Below are positions 42,689 through 55,500 of a DNA stretch of 64,000 bases, in pieces. The stretch spans positions 558,001-622,000 of the forward strand of contig JAVTVJ010000513.1 of NCBI GenBank assembly GCA_034509425.1, given 5' to 3'. The notes below the pieces were generated by a model. The model was not told where the DNA came from and did not search any database. It was given only the letters and a program-made list of their open reading frames with translations. Both the position numbers and the translations under genes were made by a program. Position 1 is the first letter of the stretch. Each line of letters begins with the position of its first letter. The DNA comes from Eopsaltria australis (lineage: Eukaryota; Chordata; Aves; Passeriformes; Petroicidae).

Positions 42689-43305
42689 AAGTTGGCGGCG
42701 AATTTTGATCTGCTGGAGAGTATAAGGGCTCTGCAGAGGGACCTGGACACGCTGGATCTAAGACCCAAATCCAACAAGGTGAGGTTTAACAAGACCAAGT
42801 GCCAGCTCCTGCACTTTGGCCACAACAACCCCTGCAGTGCTACAGGCTGGGGACAGAGTGGCCGGACAGCGGCTAAGCAGAAAGGGACCTGGGGACACTG
42901 ATGGACAGCAGGCTGGACATGAGCCAGCAGTGTGCCCACATGGCCAAGAAGGCCAATGGCAGCTGGCCTGGATCAGGAATGGTGTGGCTAGCAGGAACAG
43001 GGCAGGGATTCTTCCCCTGCACTCGGCACTGGCGAGGCCACACCTCGAGTGCTGTGTCCAGTTCTGGGCCCCCAATTTAGGAAGGACATGGAGGGGCTGG
43101 AGCGTGTCCAGAGAAGGGCAACAAGGCTGGTGAGGGGTGTGGAACACAAGTCCTGTGAGGAGTGTCTGAGGGAGCTAGGGTTGTTTATCCTGGAGAAGAG
43201 GAGGCTCAGGGGACTCAAGGTGGTGTCAGGGCACAGGTTGGACTTGATGATCTCCAAGGTCTTTTCCAGCCTGGCTGATTCTGTGATTCTCTGGGAGCAC
43301 CCTTG
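42689..43305 (+). mobile_element. CR1 LINE 3' fragment
   Basis: Plus-strand CR1. A segment coding for the end of the reverse transcriptase (TTTAACAAGACCAAGTGCCAG, the [16 protein letters not shown] region) is followed by the conserved 3' untranslated part, ending CTGATTCTGTGATTCTCTGG. 5'-truncated, as is usual for CR1. It joins the 3' flank of OR copy D. Confidence 0.9.
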
Positions 43306-44829
43306 AAGCAGTTGCAGGATGAGCCCTGGGCCTCCTCTTCAGAAGCTCCAGCAGCCCAGGTGCCTCAGCTTCTCCACACAGGCCCCAAAGCCCATCCTGT
43401 CAGTCCTGCAGAGCCTCTGCAGCTCCTCCTCACTGCCCCAGAACAGGGAGCCCCACACCCAGACACACCAGCCCAGATGTGGCCCCCTGGCCTGGGGTGC
43501 CCCTGGCCAGGGAACAGCACGAGGCAGTGCAGGAGCCTGCAGACAATTCCTGAAGCACTTGTAGGATGATCCTGCTCCCCAAGGGCCGTTCCCATGGTGC
43601 CAAGTCAGGAACTGAAATGGGGAGTGGGGCCAGAGAGGAAAGGGCAAACAGGGATGGGCTGTTTGCAGGGGAAGGAACAGGGATGGGCAAGAGGAAGAAA
43701 TGTGGAGCAGGAAAGAGAAAAGAAAGCAAAAGGGAAGCAAAGGAAACGCTCAGGGCTGTTTGGGGGTGGCTGCCAGGCAGCCCTGGCTCGGAGAAACAAC
43801 ATCTGCAGTGGGACAGGGAACTCACAGCTGATGGGAACAAACTTTCAGAGGCCACGACAAACCTGAGTGGTTTCCCTGCCGTCACCCAGCCCTTGGTGGC
43901 CCCCAGGGGCTGATGGCATTTGTGCTCCCTTAGGTTCATGTCCCCACACCAACACCATGGGGTGCTCACGCCTGCTCTGTGCAATGCAAACAGGGGCTGG
44001 TGAGGCAGTGCTGCCGTGTGTGTGCCTGCAAGGATGCAGCAGCTCTGTGAGCTGGGGAGAGGCCAGGGCTGCAGAGGGGGGATGTTGTTGCAGGTGCATG
44101 AGGACGCTCTGGGAAGCTGCCCTGGGCTGTCCAGCGCAGTGGGGATGGATCAGCCCCTGCTCTGCCGCTCCTTCCCGTCTCCCCCAGGGACCTTGCAGAG
44201 CCCCAGCCATGCTGTTTGCCCCCAGCCTGCCCACGGCCAGCCTGGGGCTGCTGACGGGGCTTTTCTGTGCTGAGCATTGGCCTGGGCGTGTTCTGGACAG
44301 AGCCTGGGCAAGGAGCCTGGAGCTCCCAGGCCCTGGCCTGAGGCGTCAGCACTGCCCCAGCAGTGCCCATGGCCTGTCCCTGCTGCAGCCCCGGCACTGC
44401 CACCCCCAGGGCTGTGAGTGAGCCTGAGAGCACTCAGGCCCTAGAGCAACAGCAGGGCCAGGAGGGCAGCACGAGGGCCAGTGGCACGGGAGCAGCACTG
44501 GCAACACCAAGTGCTGCTGCTCCTGGGCAGAGCTGCTGTGCCAGCCCTGATCTGCCCCCAGCTCTGCACACAGACATTGCTGCTGCAGCTCCACAGAAGG
44601 GAACAGAAGGGAGATCTGCAGTGAAAACTTTACTGGGAGATCCTTTAGTTCATTTAAAGCCACTGAGAGCAGAGCTCCTCATTGACACAGTCTGGGGCTA
44701 CAGACGTAAAGGTGGAGAGAAACAAAATGAGAAATGGCACAAACAATGGCATTTCTTAGTGGAAAATATTAAAAAACAAAAACAAAGGAAGGAACAGAAC
44801 AAACAAACAACCAAACCCAAGAAGAACTA
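43306..44829 (-). repeat. 3' flanking block of OR copy D
   Basis: Inverted match to 22080-23615. Ends at the shared CR1 tail, so the CR1 insertion predates the OR duplication. No gene; GC-rich frames up to about 180 codons are not supported. Confidence 0.65.
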
Positions 44830-45810
44830 TCAAAGATGACTTTTATTACAAGTGATTTTCAGAAATTGGCAACCAGTTAAATGTTTGTGAAATCGTCCAC
44901 CCATCAGTCTCCACACTTCAGCCTTAAGCTCCTGGTTCCTCAGGCTGTAGATGAGGGGGTTCAGGGCTGGAGGCACCACTGAGTACAGAACTGACACTGC
45001 CAGATCCAGGGATGGGGAGGAGATGGAGGGGGGCTTCAGGTAGGCAAAAATGACAGTGCTGACAAACAGGAAGACCACAGCCAGGTGAGGGAGGCACGTG
45101 GAAAAGGCTTTGTGCCGTCCCTGCTCAGAGGGGATCCTCAGCACAGCCCTGAAGATCTGCACATAGGAGAAAACTATGAACACAAAACAGACAAAGGCTA
45201 AACAGGCACTAATAGCAAGAAGCCCAAGTTCCCTGAGGTTGGAGTGTGAGCAGGAGAGCTTGAGGATCTGGGGCACTTCACAGAAGAACTGGCCCAGGGC
45301 ATTGCCCTGGCACAGGGGCAGGGAAAATGTATTGGCCGTGTGCAGCAGAGCATTGAGAAAGGCACTGGCCCAGGCAGCTGCTGCCATGTGGGCACAAGCT
45401 CTGCTGCCCAGGAGGGTCCCGTAGTGCAGGGGTTTGCAGATGGACACGTAGCGGTCGTAGCACATCACAGTGAGGAGAAAATACTCTGTTCCAAGAAAGA
45501 AGATAACCAGAAAGACCTGAGCAGCACATCCAGTGTAGGAGATGGTGCTGGTGTCCCAGATGGAATTGTGCATGGCCTTGGGGACAGTGGTGCAGATGGA
45601 GCCCAGGTCGCTGAGGGCCAGGTTGAGCAGGAAGAAGAACATGGGGGTGTGCAGGTGGTGGCCGCAGGCTACGGCGCTGATGATGAGGCCGTTGGCCAGG
45701 AGGGCAGCCAGGGAGATGGCCAGGAAGAGGCAGAAGTGCAGGAGCTGCAGCTGCCGCGTGTCTGCCAATGGCAGCAGGAGGAAGTGGCTGATGGAGCTGC
45801 TGTTGCACAT
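44830..45810 (-). CDS. Olfactory receptor, OR14 / avian gamma-c type (copy D), stop-codon loss
   Basis: 326 residues where the paralogues have 310. The start at 45810 (MCNSSS) is fixed by alignment and by a splice acceptor 23 nt upstream. All receptor motifs are present: glycosylation site at residue 3, MCYDRYVSIC (DRY 119-121), SY in TM5, KAFSTCLPHL, NPLIYSLRN. The paralogue stop TAA after F-x-KH reads TTA here, so translation continues 16 codons into former 3' UTR to TGA at 44830-44832. A minus-strand AATAAA at 44847-44842 now lies inside the coding frame, 9 nt before the new stop. The TM3 (VFLVIFFLGTEY) and TM5 (AISACLAFVCF) segments are unique. The extended tail may be tolerated or may affect transport or mRNA stability. 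Confidence 0.92.
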   Translation of the reverse strand: MCNSSSISHFLLLPLADTRQLQLLHFCLFLAISLAALLANGLIISAVACGHHLHTPMFFFLLNLALSDLGSICTTVPKAMHNSIWDTSTISYTGCAAQVFLVIFFLGTEYFLLTVMCYDRYVSICKPLHYGTLLGSRACAHMAAAAWASAFLNALLHTANTFSLPLCQGNALGQFFCEVPQILKLSCSHSNLRELGLLAISACLAFVCFVFIVFSYVQIFRAVLRIPSEQGRHKAFSTCLPHLAVVFLFVSTVIFAYLKPPSISSPSLDLAVSVLYSVVPPALNPLIYSLRNQELKAEVWRLMGGRFHKHLTGCQFLKITCNKSHL

Positions 45811-45833
45811 TTTCTGCCTCTGGCCATGGGCAC

Positions 45834-45856
45834 CTGTTCAAGGAGGAGACAGTGAC
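45834..45856 (-). promoter_or_regulatory. 3' splice acceptor of OR copy D coding exon
   Basis: Minus strand TCTCCTCCTTGAACAG, with AG at 45835-45834, the same as for copies A and E. Confidence 0.6.
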
Positions 45857-48800
45857 AAGTCAGGGGAGACTTTCCTGAGCAATGTTCAAGCCCTTTCTCC
45901 CAGCCTTGCCCCTGCTGCTCTGTGCTGCCCAATTTTCCTTTCCTCAGAGCCCTTCCTTCAGCCCTGTGCCTGGAGCTCTGCTGGGATCTGGCCCCATTGC
46001 TGAGACCAGCAGGAGCTCTGCCCGTGGACACTTAGGGGTCAGCTGTGCTCTGCAGCAGTGGGGACAAGGGAATGGGGGACACGGGTCAGTCCTGGGGTTG
46101 GATTCCATCATCCCAAACTGCTCCTGAGGCAGAGGAGCTTGGCAGCATCTCCTGTCCCAGGGCTAAGGAATGGTGATGGCCAAAGGCACTTGGAGAGGAT
46201 TTCCTGCTGTGCTCAGGGAGAACAGAGAGAACTGTGCAGTGCAGGAGCATTGTCTGTAACTCAGTGAAGGGTGAGGGGGGCTGCTCTGTCACTCCATCTG
46301 TCCCCAGCTGCCCTTTCTGAGATCGAGGGCAGTCACTGTGTGCCCCTGAAAATCAACCTGACACAGCTGAGAGCAGAGGGAGCCACAGCAGAGCAAACTG
46401 GCTCAGCCTTTCTCAGAGTCTCAGCCCCACTCTGGCCAAGGACACTCCTGTCCCCCAGTGTCCCCTGGAAGGCAGCTCACAGCTTGGATGCATCCCGAGG
46501 ATACACCAAGGATCCTGGCCATGGCACAGCTGGAGGAGAGTGGGCTCATTGCCAGCCTCCCAGGCTGCCCTGCCCAGAGCTGCCCGGGCCACAGGGAGCT
46601 GGGACACCCCATTGCTGGGCTCACCCTGCACAGGAGGAGCCCAAGGGCTGGGCCTGACCCTGCAGCTGCAGCTGCCATTGCCACAGAGCCCCTCAGCAAT
46701 GCCAGCAGCACCTGAGCAAGGCAAGGAGAGACAGAGCCAGGCCCTGAGGAAAAGCCTTTCCCTGGCCAGCCCTGCACAGCCCCTGCCAGGCAGCAGCAGG
46801 GCAGGACAGTGGCCCTGAGGCCCTGGGCAGCAGGGAATGGGCACATGGCAGGAGAGATGCCCTTCATCTCTGCTGCTGCTCTGCCGGCCCAGGAGGGCAC
46901 TGAGGGCCCCGAGCCCCCGGGCTGAGGGCTGTGCTGGCTGCCAGGGGACACAAGAGCTGTGCTGCTCAGGCCAGTGTCTGCACTGCAGGCCAGGGCCCGC
47001 AGGTGCCACATGTCCCCTGCAGCAGGGCTTCCCTCAGCATTGCCTCCCTCCCTCCCTGCCCATGGCTCTGCTGCTGGAGCTGTCGCAGCCGGGAGCTGTT
47101 CCTGTGGGCCCGGGCTCCTTCCCTGCCACAGCTGCCAGAGCCCAGCCCAGCCCCTGGGCCAGCTCTGCCCTGCAGCTGCTGGGGGCTGCAGGGATTAAAG
47201 AACAGCTCCCCCAGGCCTGGCCACCATGGAAAGGTGATGCTGCATGGGTCTGGAGGCTGGGCAGGTGCAGGCACTTGCTGAGGGTCCCAGGAATGCTCAG
47301 TGGGATGGTTTAAGAGCCTCAGCCCCTGCTCTGCCCTGCACAGCTGAGTTTCCATTGCCACCAAGCTGAGGCAGGGAAAAGTGGGAGCAGAGACTGAGGA
47401 AAGCAGAGAGTCAAGCAGGAAAGCCCTGGTCTGAATGTGCTCCTGAAAAGTGCCCTCAGAAATGAGCTGGGCATGAGCTGGAGCTCTGAGCAGCCCTGGC
47501 CCACACAGCAGCCTCTGCACAGCAGCAGCACCTGCCCTGGCAGGAGTCACTCCTTGCACCCACAGCTCCCCTCCAGCGGCCATGGGGAGCTGCCAGGCAG
47601 GCTGAGAGCTGCCCCTGCAGGTGGCAGATGGCCTGGGCTGGCCAAGAGCCCTGAGGGCTGCAGGAGCTGCTGTGCAGGACAGCCCTGGGCAGCCCTGGCT
47701 GCACCCCCACCTTCAGCTGTCCCTGCAGCCGTCCCTGGCAGCAGGAGCCGTCCTGCCCTGTCCCTCTGACGGTGCCCAGGGCAGCCCCGCTCTGCACCAC
47801 ATCCTCCCCCAAACCACAAACGGCAGCACAGCCATCCTTACACTCACAGCAGTTGTGTCCTGGGGCAGCTTTACAAGATCCCTGCAGCCAGAGACTGACT
47901 GTGTCACAAGTGGTGAAGATTTCTCCATGAATAAGCTCTGAATTGTCCTTCCAGCTGCTTTCAGCCTCTCTCTGTTTCACTCCTCTCAGGTGCCTGCAGG
48001 CAGTGCCCTCAGCCCTGCTGGGCTGGGAGAGGAGCTGCTCCTCAGGAGAAATGGCTTTTTGAAGCTCTTCTTGGTTGCCAGGAGCTGCCTCTGTGCCAGG
48101 AGCCTGGCCCAGCTCAGCAGAACAGACACAGCACAAGGACTGTAATGACCCTCTTGGGGCTTTGGTGCTGAGTCCCTGAACATCAGTCCCTGAGAGGGAG
48201 TTGAAGAAACCTCTCAAGAATTCAAATCACAATCAAACTCCAAAGTTTCTTGAAGTTTTAATGGGTCCCTCAGAGGGACACGACTGAGAAAGTGTCCCCA
48301 GGTTCCAGTCAGAGCAGAACACTGGAGGCAGTGATGACAGCTGGGGACAAACAAGGCAAAGGTGTCTGTGATGCTGAGCAAAGCTGGATGTGTTTCAGCA
48401 ATGCAAAGGGCCAAGGCCTGAGCCCCAGCCCCTGGCAAGGCACATCCTGTCCCTCCCTCATTGCTCAGGCCTCTTCCCGGGCCACTGCCATGTGGCCATG
48501 TGCAATGGCAAGGGCAGCACCATGGGGCGGCCCCTGCCAGGCTGCTGAGCAGGGCCAAGGAGGCAATGAGGCCCCAGCACAGCAAGGCTCACTTGTCTCC
48601 TCCTCATGCCTCACGCCCAGGGCCAGCAGCCATGGCCAAAGTGCTGCAGGAGTTGCCTCTGTCCGGGCCTTGCAGCTGCTGCCCATGCCTGTGGCCTCTG
48701 CAGCCCAGGCTGTGCTACGGTGTCCCTGCCCTGCGCCTCTGTCCCTGCAGGCTGTCCTCATGCCCTGGCTGTCCCACCTGGCTGGCCCCTTCCTTTGCTG

Positions 48801-49164
48801 ACAGCTCTGCCTCCTGCTTGCCTCTGCCTGGCCACACAAAGCCTTGGCCTTGATACCAGAAGGGTTAATTCAATTTTTACTGTGTCTGTGAACTTTTATC
48901 AGAGGAACAAGGCATGCAGGGACTTCTTTCCCATCTGGGATGTTTGGAAGGGAAGAAGAAGACATCTGGCTCAAGGGTGCAGTGATAGAAAATACACGGA
49001 CTGAGTCTGCGAACTTTGGGTGGGTTTTATGGGAATGGATACCTTTCCATACACCCTTAGCAATTGTTTATAAGCAACACACTTGTAGAATCACGTTTCC
49101 ACATAAGGTTAGGAGTTATCCCATGTTGGACCTCACGCCTGAAGAAATGTTACCCTTTTAAATC
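45857..49164 (-). repeat. 5' flanking block of OR copy D (type-1 leader)
   Basis: Shares 46540-49164 with copy A and 45857-48850 with copy E (inverted), the last including the proximal 700 bp. Noncoding as far as can be seen. Confidence 0.7.
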
Positions 49165-51150
49165 TCAGACTAGTGTTAAAGCGTCTTACTATGGTATTTT
49201 GGAGATTTGGTGACAGTGGGGCCTCATGGAACCAAAGCGTTTATTTTGACACTATGGGTCCTCATGGACCAAAGGGCCTGTTCTGACACAGAAGACCAAG
49301 GGCCATTTTGACACAGTGGGGCCACATGGAATCCATGGTCCATTGTGATACTGCAGATCCAAGCAGACCGTTGTGACACTGTGGAACCTCATGGAACCGA
49401 GGGGCCATTTTGACACTTTGCTGCCTCATGGAATCAAGGAGCCATTGTGGCAAAGCAGGGCCACATGGAGCCACGGGGCCATTGTGACACTGGAGGGCTT
49501 TGTTTGAACAATGGAACCATTGCTGACAGTCCGGAAACTCGTGGAACCAAGGGGCCATTATGACACAGCAGGGCCTTGCGGAACTAAGGAGACCATTGTG
49601 ACACTACGGAACCCTATGCAACCATGTGTCCCCTGTGACACATCAGGGCCTCACAGAACCAAGGAGTCCACTCTGACACAGAAGAACCTCATGGAATCAA
49701 GGTGACAATGTTGTACTAGAGAACCTCATGGAACAAAGGATCCATGGTGACACTGCAGAACCAAGAAGAGCGTTATTGACAGAATGAAACCTCATGGAAC
49801 CAGAATCCCATTGTGACACAGCAAGGCCTCATGGAACCAAGGGCCCATGGTGACACTGTGCGGCCTCATAGAACCATGAGACACTGTGGCACAGCAGAGC
49901 CACATGGAGCCAAGGGGCCATTGTGACACTGCAGAGACAAGGGGACCATTGTGACACTGAGAAACCTCATAGAACAAAGGGTCCATTGTGACACTGTGGG
50001 GCCCTGTAGAAGCAAGGGGCCGATATAGCACAGGAGGGCCCCATGGAATCAAAAGGACCACAGTGACAGTGAGGGGCTCCCTGGGATGAAGGGTCCACTC
50101 TGACACCCTGGAACCAGGGATACCATTGTTACACTACAGGACATCCTGAAACCCATTGAGAAACAGTAGGGCCTCATGGAACCATGGAGACCCTTGTGAC
50201 ACTTTGAGGCCTTTTGGAACCAAAGGACTGATGTGTCACTGCAGGGCCTCATGGAACCAAGGGCACAATAGTGACACATTGGGGCTCCAAGGAACCAAGG
50301 GGACATTCTTACACTGCAGAACCAAGGGTCCATTGTGACACAGCAGGGCCTCATGAAACCATAGAGGCCATTTTTACACTTTGAAGCCTTGTGAAACAAA
50401 AAGGCCATTGTGGCACTTCAGGGCCATTGTGGCACTTCAGGGCCTTGTGGAACGAGGGGACCAGAGTGATACTCTGTGGGGCTCAATGGAACCAAGGGGC
50501 CTTTGTGACACTGTGGGGTCTCCTGGAACCAATGGTCTGTTGTGACACTGCAGGGTCTTATGGAATTATGGAGACCATTGTGACACTACAGGCCTCACAG
50601 AACCAGGGGGCCACTGTGACACTTTGCAGCCCCATGAATCCAAGGAGTCCATTGTGACACTACAAGGACTCAAGGAAGCAAGGAACCATTGTGATACTGT
50701 GGAGTTTCAGCAGGCCAAGGGGCAGTTGTGGCACCATTGAACCAAGGAGAGCATGGTGACACTACAAGGCCCGACAGAAATAAGGATTTGCGTAACAGAG
50801 CGGGGACTCATGAAACCAAAGGCCCAATGTGACACTGCAGAGCCCCATGGAATCCTGGAGACCGTTATGATACTTCAAGGCCTTGTCGAATCAAGGGGCT
50901 CTGCAGGACCTTGTGAAACCAAGGAGTCCCTTCTGACATTGTGAATCCTCATGGAACCAGGAATCCATTGTGATACTGCGGTACCAAGGAGACCCCTGTG
51001 ACACTGCAAGGCCTCATGGAAGCAAGTGACCCCTGTGACACAGCAGGGCCCCATGGAAACAAGGGGTCAGTGTGACACAGCGGGGCCGTGAGGAACCAAG
51101 GATCCAATATGACACTACCGTTGTGACACCACAGGGACCCATGGATCCAA
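49165..51150. repeat. 36-40 bp tandem repeat array (plus orientation), duplicate copy
   Basis: Unit-by-unit match to 5105-5239 plus 6892-8604, but without the LTR. Small unit gains and losses are visible near 49850-49910, where a stretch is present that is missing around 7410. Confidence 0.9.
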
Positions 51151-51654
51151 GGGAACAGAAAACAGGTCTGGTTGGCTTGGACTGATGGCTCAACTGACCT
51201 TGACATGTCAAGGGTCTCTTCTCATGTGCCCCTGAGACACTGGGGCTCTGGGCTTTCCTTCAAATGGAAAAGAACTGTCCTCCTGCAAGTGCCCGTGACC
51301 AAAATGGGAAGGTGACTCCAAAATTCCCTGTATCCAGGGATTGCACCTAGACAAAAGCTGCCACTATCACCAATTTTGGCTGCCCTTGGCTTCCTGAGAC
51401 CCATCTCTCACCTGCCTTCAAACACTGGGGCTCTGGGCTTTCCTTCCTATGGAAAAGAACCATCCCTCCTGCCCAGGCACCCATGGCCAAAACTGGTAGT
51501 TCTCCTCCTAAATTCCCTATATGCAAGGGTTTCTCAAAGACAAAAGTTGCCAGGACAGACAGCTCTGGCTGGCCTTGGCCTCTGGGGCCTGCCTCTAACC
51601 TGGCCCTGAAACACTGGGGCTCTGGGCTTTCCTTCCCCTGGGAAAGAAATGGCC
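51151..51654. repeat. ~187-bp tandem repeat, orientation a (duplicate copy)
   Basis: Counterpart of 8605-9127; junction plus about 2.7 units. Confidence 0.85.
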
Positions 51655-52970
51655 TGCTCATAGTCTAAGAAACTGAGCAGAGGACAAGGCCAGCCAGACC
51701 TGTGTCTTTTAGCAGCTTTTGTCTGACAGCAATCCTTGGATAGATGGAATTTTGGAGGCCAAATTCCAATTTTGGCCATGGGCACCTGGAGTAGAAAGAT
51801 GGCTGTTTTCCATAGGAAGGAAAGCAGAGCCCCAGTGTTTCAGGGGAACATAAGTGGTAGCCACCAAGGGCCAAGGCCAGCCAGAGCTGTCTGTCCTGGC
51901 AGCTTTTGGCTGGGAGAAATCCTTGGATAGATGGAATTTTGGGAGGTAGAATCCAAATTTTGGCCATGGCCTCTGGAGGAGAAGGAGGGTTCTTTTCCAT
52001 AGGAAGGAAAGAACAAAGCTCTGGTGTTTCAGGGGCAGATGAGAGGTGACCACCAGAGGCCAAGGCCAGCAAGATGTGGAAGGTTTTGTCTGGGAGAAAC
52101 CCTTCATGTAGGGAATTTTTTAGGGGGAGTACCAATTTTGACCATGGACACCAGGAGGAGAATGACAGTTCTTTACCAGAGGAAGGAAAGCACAGAACAC
52201 CGGTATTTCAGGGGCAGATGAAAGGCGGACGTCAGAGGGCAAGGACAGCCAGACCTCTCTGTCCTGGTAGCTTTTGTCTGAAAGCAGCCCTTGGAACTAG
52301 GGAATTTTTGAGGTGGAATCCAAATTTCGGCCATTTCTGTGTTAATAAGAAGGACGGTTCTTTTCCATTGGAAGGAAAGCTCAGAGCCCCAGTGTTTCAA
52401 AAGCAGGTGAGAGGCAGCCCCCAAGAGGCCAAGGGCAGCCAGACCTGTCTGTCCTGGCAGCTTTCACTTGGGAGCAATCCCTGGATATGTGTAGTTTTGG
52501 AGGTGGAATCCCAATTCCAGCCATGGGTGCCTGGTTGAGATGGATGGTTTTATCCCATAGGAAAGAAAAGCACGAAGTCCAAGTGTTTTGGAAGAAGATG
52601 AGAGATGGCCACCACAGGCCAAGAGAGGCAGACCTGTCTCTCCTGATGCCTTTCATCTGGGAGCAATCCTTGGATAAAGGAAAATTTGAAGGCAGATTCC
52701 TAATTTTGGCCATGGGCACCTGGACATGAAAGGTGCTTTTTTCCCCCACAGTAAAGAAAAGCACATGGTGCCAGTGTTTCAAAGGCAGATGAGAGATGGC
52801 CCCTGGGTGGCCAAGCCAGCCAGATCTGTGTGTCCTGGCAGATTTCATCTGGGAACAATCTTTGCATATAAGGAAATTTGGAGGAGGAATCCCAATTTCG
52901 GCCATGGAAACCTGGATGGAGAAGAACAGTTCTTTTCCACAGGAAGGAAGGCACAGGGCCCCAGTGCTTC
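51655..52970. repeat. ~187-bp tandem repeat, orientation b (duplicate copy)
   Basis: Counterpart of 9128-10450. Starts at TGCTCATAGTCTAAG, so the palindrome centre is preserved in both duplicates. Confidence 0.85.
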
Positions 52971-53265
52971 AGGGGCAGATGAGAAGTGGGCCTTGAAATG
53001 CCAAGGTCAGCGAGAATGGTCAAGGGGCCCCCAGGAGGCCCAGCCAGCCAGGCCTGTTCCATGTTCCCTTGGTTCCATCGTGTCTTGCAATGTCACAGAG
53101 GCTTCTTGGTTCCACAAAGCCCTGAAGTGTCACAATGGCCCCTTGGCTCCCTGTGGCCCCGCTGTGTCACAATGGCTCCTCTGGGACACTCTGGGCTCCA
53201 CAGTGTCACCATGGCCCCTTGGTTCCATGGGCACCCCTGAGTTCCACAATGGTCCCAATGAGCCC
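52971..53265. repeat. Inverted junction and reverse 36-40 bp array (duplicate copy)
   Basis: Counterpart of 10451-10790 with one or two fewer short units. Confidence 0.8.
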
Positions 53266-53760
53266 CGTGGTGCATTTGGTACTGAGCCCTTGAACCTCAG
53301 GGCCCGAGAGGAGATTGCACAAACCTTTCCAGGAGCCAAAGGCAGAGGAAAAACCCAAAGGGTCTCAAAGCATTGATGGGTCCCACTGAGGTCCATCCCC
53401 AACACAGGCTCCTCATGGACTCCTCGGAGGAGAGAATTGGAGGCCAGGATTGCACAAAGCTCTCAGAGACTCCGTGTGGAAAGGAGAAAGGAAAGAACCT
53501 TAAAAATTGAAGCGACTGCAGCATTAATGAGCCCCACTGAGTGTTGTTACTGACAGAGAATCTCAAGGGACTCATTAGAGCAGAGAATTGGAGGCCAGGA
53601 TTGCACAAAGCTCTCAGAGACTCCAAGGCAAAAGCAAAACCCAAAGGCCTTGGAAAAACCTGCAGTCCCTGGGAGCATTAAGGAGCTCCCAGGGCCATTC
53701 CTGAGCAAGACTCCCCGGGGACTCCTTCCAGCAGATCCCTGAGGCCACTGGGATGTGGGG
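53266..53760. repeat. ~145-bp tandem repeat (duplicate copy)
   Basis: Counterpart of 10791-11290, three units. Confidence 0.7.
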
Positions 53761-54415
53761 GGGATGCTGAGGGCAGGACAAGGGGGTGACAGTGGCCAGC
53801 CTTGCTGGGGCTGTGCCAGGAGGCCCCAGGGCCTCAGGACAAGGTGTCTCCTCCCAGGCCTTGGTGGCACAGACCCTGCTGTGCCCCAGGGCACCAAGAC
53901 TTGGCTTCTCTTTGTCCCCACCTGTCATCTCTGCCTCCAATTTCCTGCTCTAACTGGAACCTGGGGACACTTTCTCACTTGTGTCCCTCACTGGGACCCA
54001 TTAAAACTTCAAGAAACTTTGGAGTTTGATTGTGACTTGGAATTCTTGAGAGGTTTCCTGACAAACCATGGCTCTGCCTTGATTTCCCTCTGCTCTGGTG
54101 CAGTTCATCAGGAAGGTTTCCTGCTACAGTTATGGAGAAATATTTCAAAGAGTTTCTCAGAAATACACATTCCTATTTTAAAGGGTGTATTTTATTACTG
54201 AGTTTCCCCACTGAAAACAGACACACTCCTCAAGTGTGTGCTGAGCCCAAGGTGCCACCAAAGCCACTGCAGCCCTGGCCTGGGCCAGCTGTGAGGGTGG
54301 ATCCTCATCCCAAGCTGCCCTGGGCCATGGCAAGGGGCTGTGGCCATGGACACTGCACTGACCCCACTGCTGGGTTTGGCTGCCATGGACACCGTGAGGA
54401 GTTCAAGGTTCCTTG
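53761..54415. other. Spacer with OR-upstream homology (duplicate copy)
   Basis: Counterpart of 11291-11945; no gene. Confidence 0.6.
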
Positions 54416-54720
54416 GGAACACTGGGGAGGACTGAGACAGACTGGGGGACACTGGGAACGCTGTGGGAGACACTGGGAAAACACTGGGACATACTGGGAG
54501 TGATACTGGGGAATACTGGGACCAACTGGGGACACTGGGAACACTGTGGGGAAGACTGGATGACGCTGGGACACCCTGTGGATGACACTGGGGGGAACTG
54601 CGAGGGACTGGGAATTGACTGAGGTGTATTGGGAGCGCGTGGAGGGGCAGTGGCTGTGTACTGGGCTGTACTAGGAATGAACTGGGAATGAACTGGGGAT
54701 AAACTGGGAGGGACTGGAAG
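54416..54720 (+). repeat. G-rich ACTGGGA minisatellite (duplicate copy)
   Basis: Counterpart of 11946-12215, with a different number and order of units. Confidence 0.85.
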
Positions 54721-54750
54721 GGTTGAATTGACTGTTCCCGCCTCCGCAGA

Positions 54751-55500
54751 CCTCCTATTGGCCGAGGCTCCCGCCTGTCACTTCCCGCAGCCAATCAGCT
54801 CCTGAGATCGGTGCCTCGATACAGCGCCATTTCTTTGCCTACAAATCCCGTCACGCCCCGCGGCCCGATAGAGCCCCATTGGAGCCGGGACTACAACTCC
54901 CGTCATGCCCCGCGCCTCACAGATTCCCCCGGTATCCGCCCCCATTTGCCCCATAAGTGTCCCCCAGACCCTCCAGGATCCCTCAGTGCCCCCTCAGTGC
55001 CCACTCAGGACCCCCCAAAAGCGTCCCCGGACCCCCAGGTGCTCCCAACCCCACAGATGCCCGTTACAGCCACTCCTGGGACTTCATCTCCTCTCATCCC
55101 CCGCAGGCCCAGAGCCCCTCATAACACAGTTCCGCGCGTAAAACTCCTGTCACGCCCCGCGCCCTAAAGAGCCCGGTTAGAGCACCCCAAGCTCCCCCCA
55201 AGGGCTCCCGGACCGTGTTCGTTCCCCCCGAGGAGCTGAAGTCGCGGCTCGGACGCAAAAGTGTCCCCCAAGGGCCTTCCCGGACCCCCAAACGCCCCGT
55301 TCGAGCCGCTTCCGGGACTACAGTTCCCATCATGCTCCGCAGCGCCCGTGGAGCTCCGTTACAGCCCTGACTCCATCTCCCGTCATGCCCCGCGGCACAC
55401 AGAGCGCCATTGTAGCAGCGCTTCCGACTCCCGTGATGCTCCGCGGCGCCGTTGACCCGTATTCTACCCGCGCCTACAACTCCCATGATGCCCCGCGGCG
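54751..55500 (+). promoter_or_regulatory. CpG-rich array of ZNF143-like motifs with CCAAT boxes (duplicate copy)
   Basis: Inverted CCAAT (ATTGG, 54757-54761; mutated in the first copy), direct CCAAT (54791-54795), and a YY1-like GCGCCATTT (54824-54832). ZNF143-like motifs lie at about 54838-54861, 54889-54914, 55141-55165 (weak), 55317-55340, 55369-55394, 55421-55444 and 55474-55499. Spacing and order agree with 12342-13002. Promoter activity is inferred only. Confidence 0.65.

Noticed and set aside
47456..48217. 253-codon open frame in the 5' block of copy D
   Set aside because: GC-rich, cysteine/glutamine/serine-biased translation; frame not kept at equal length in A or E; no domain.
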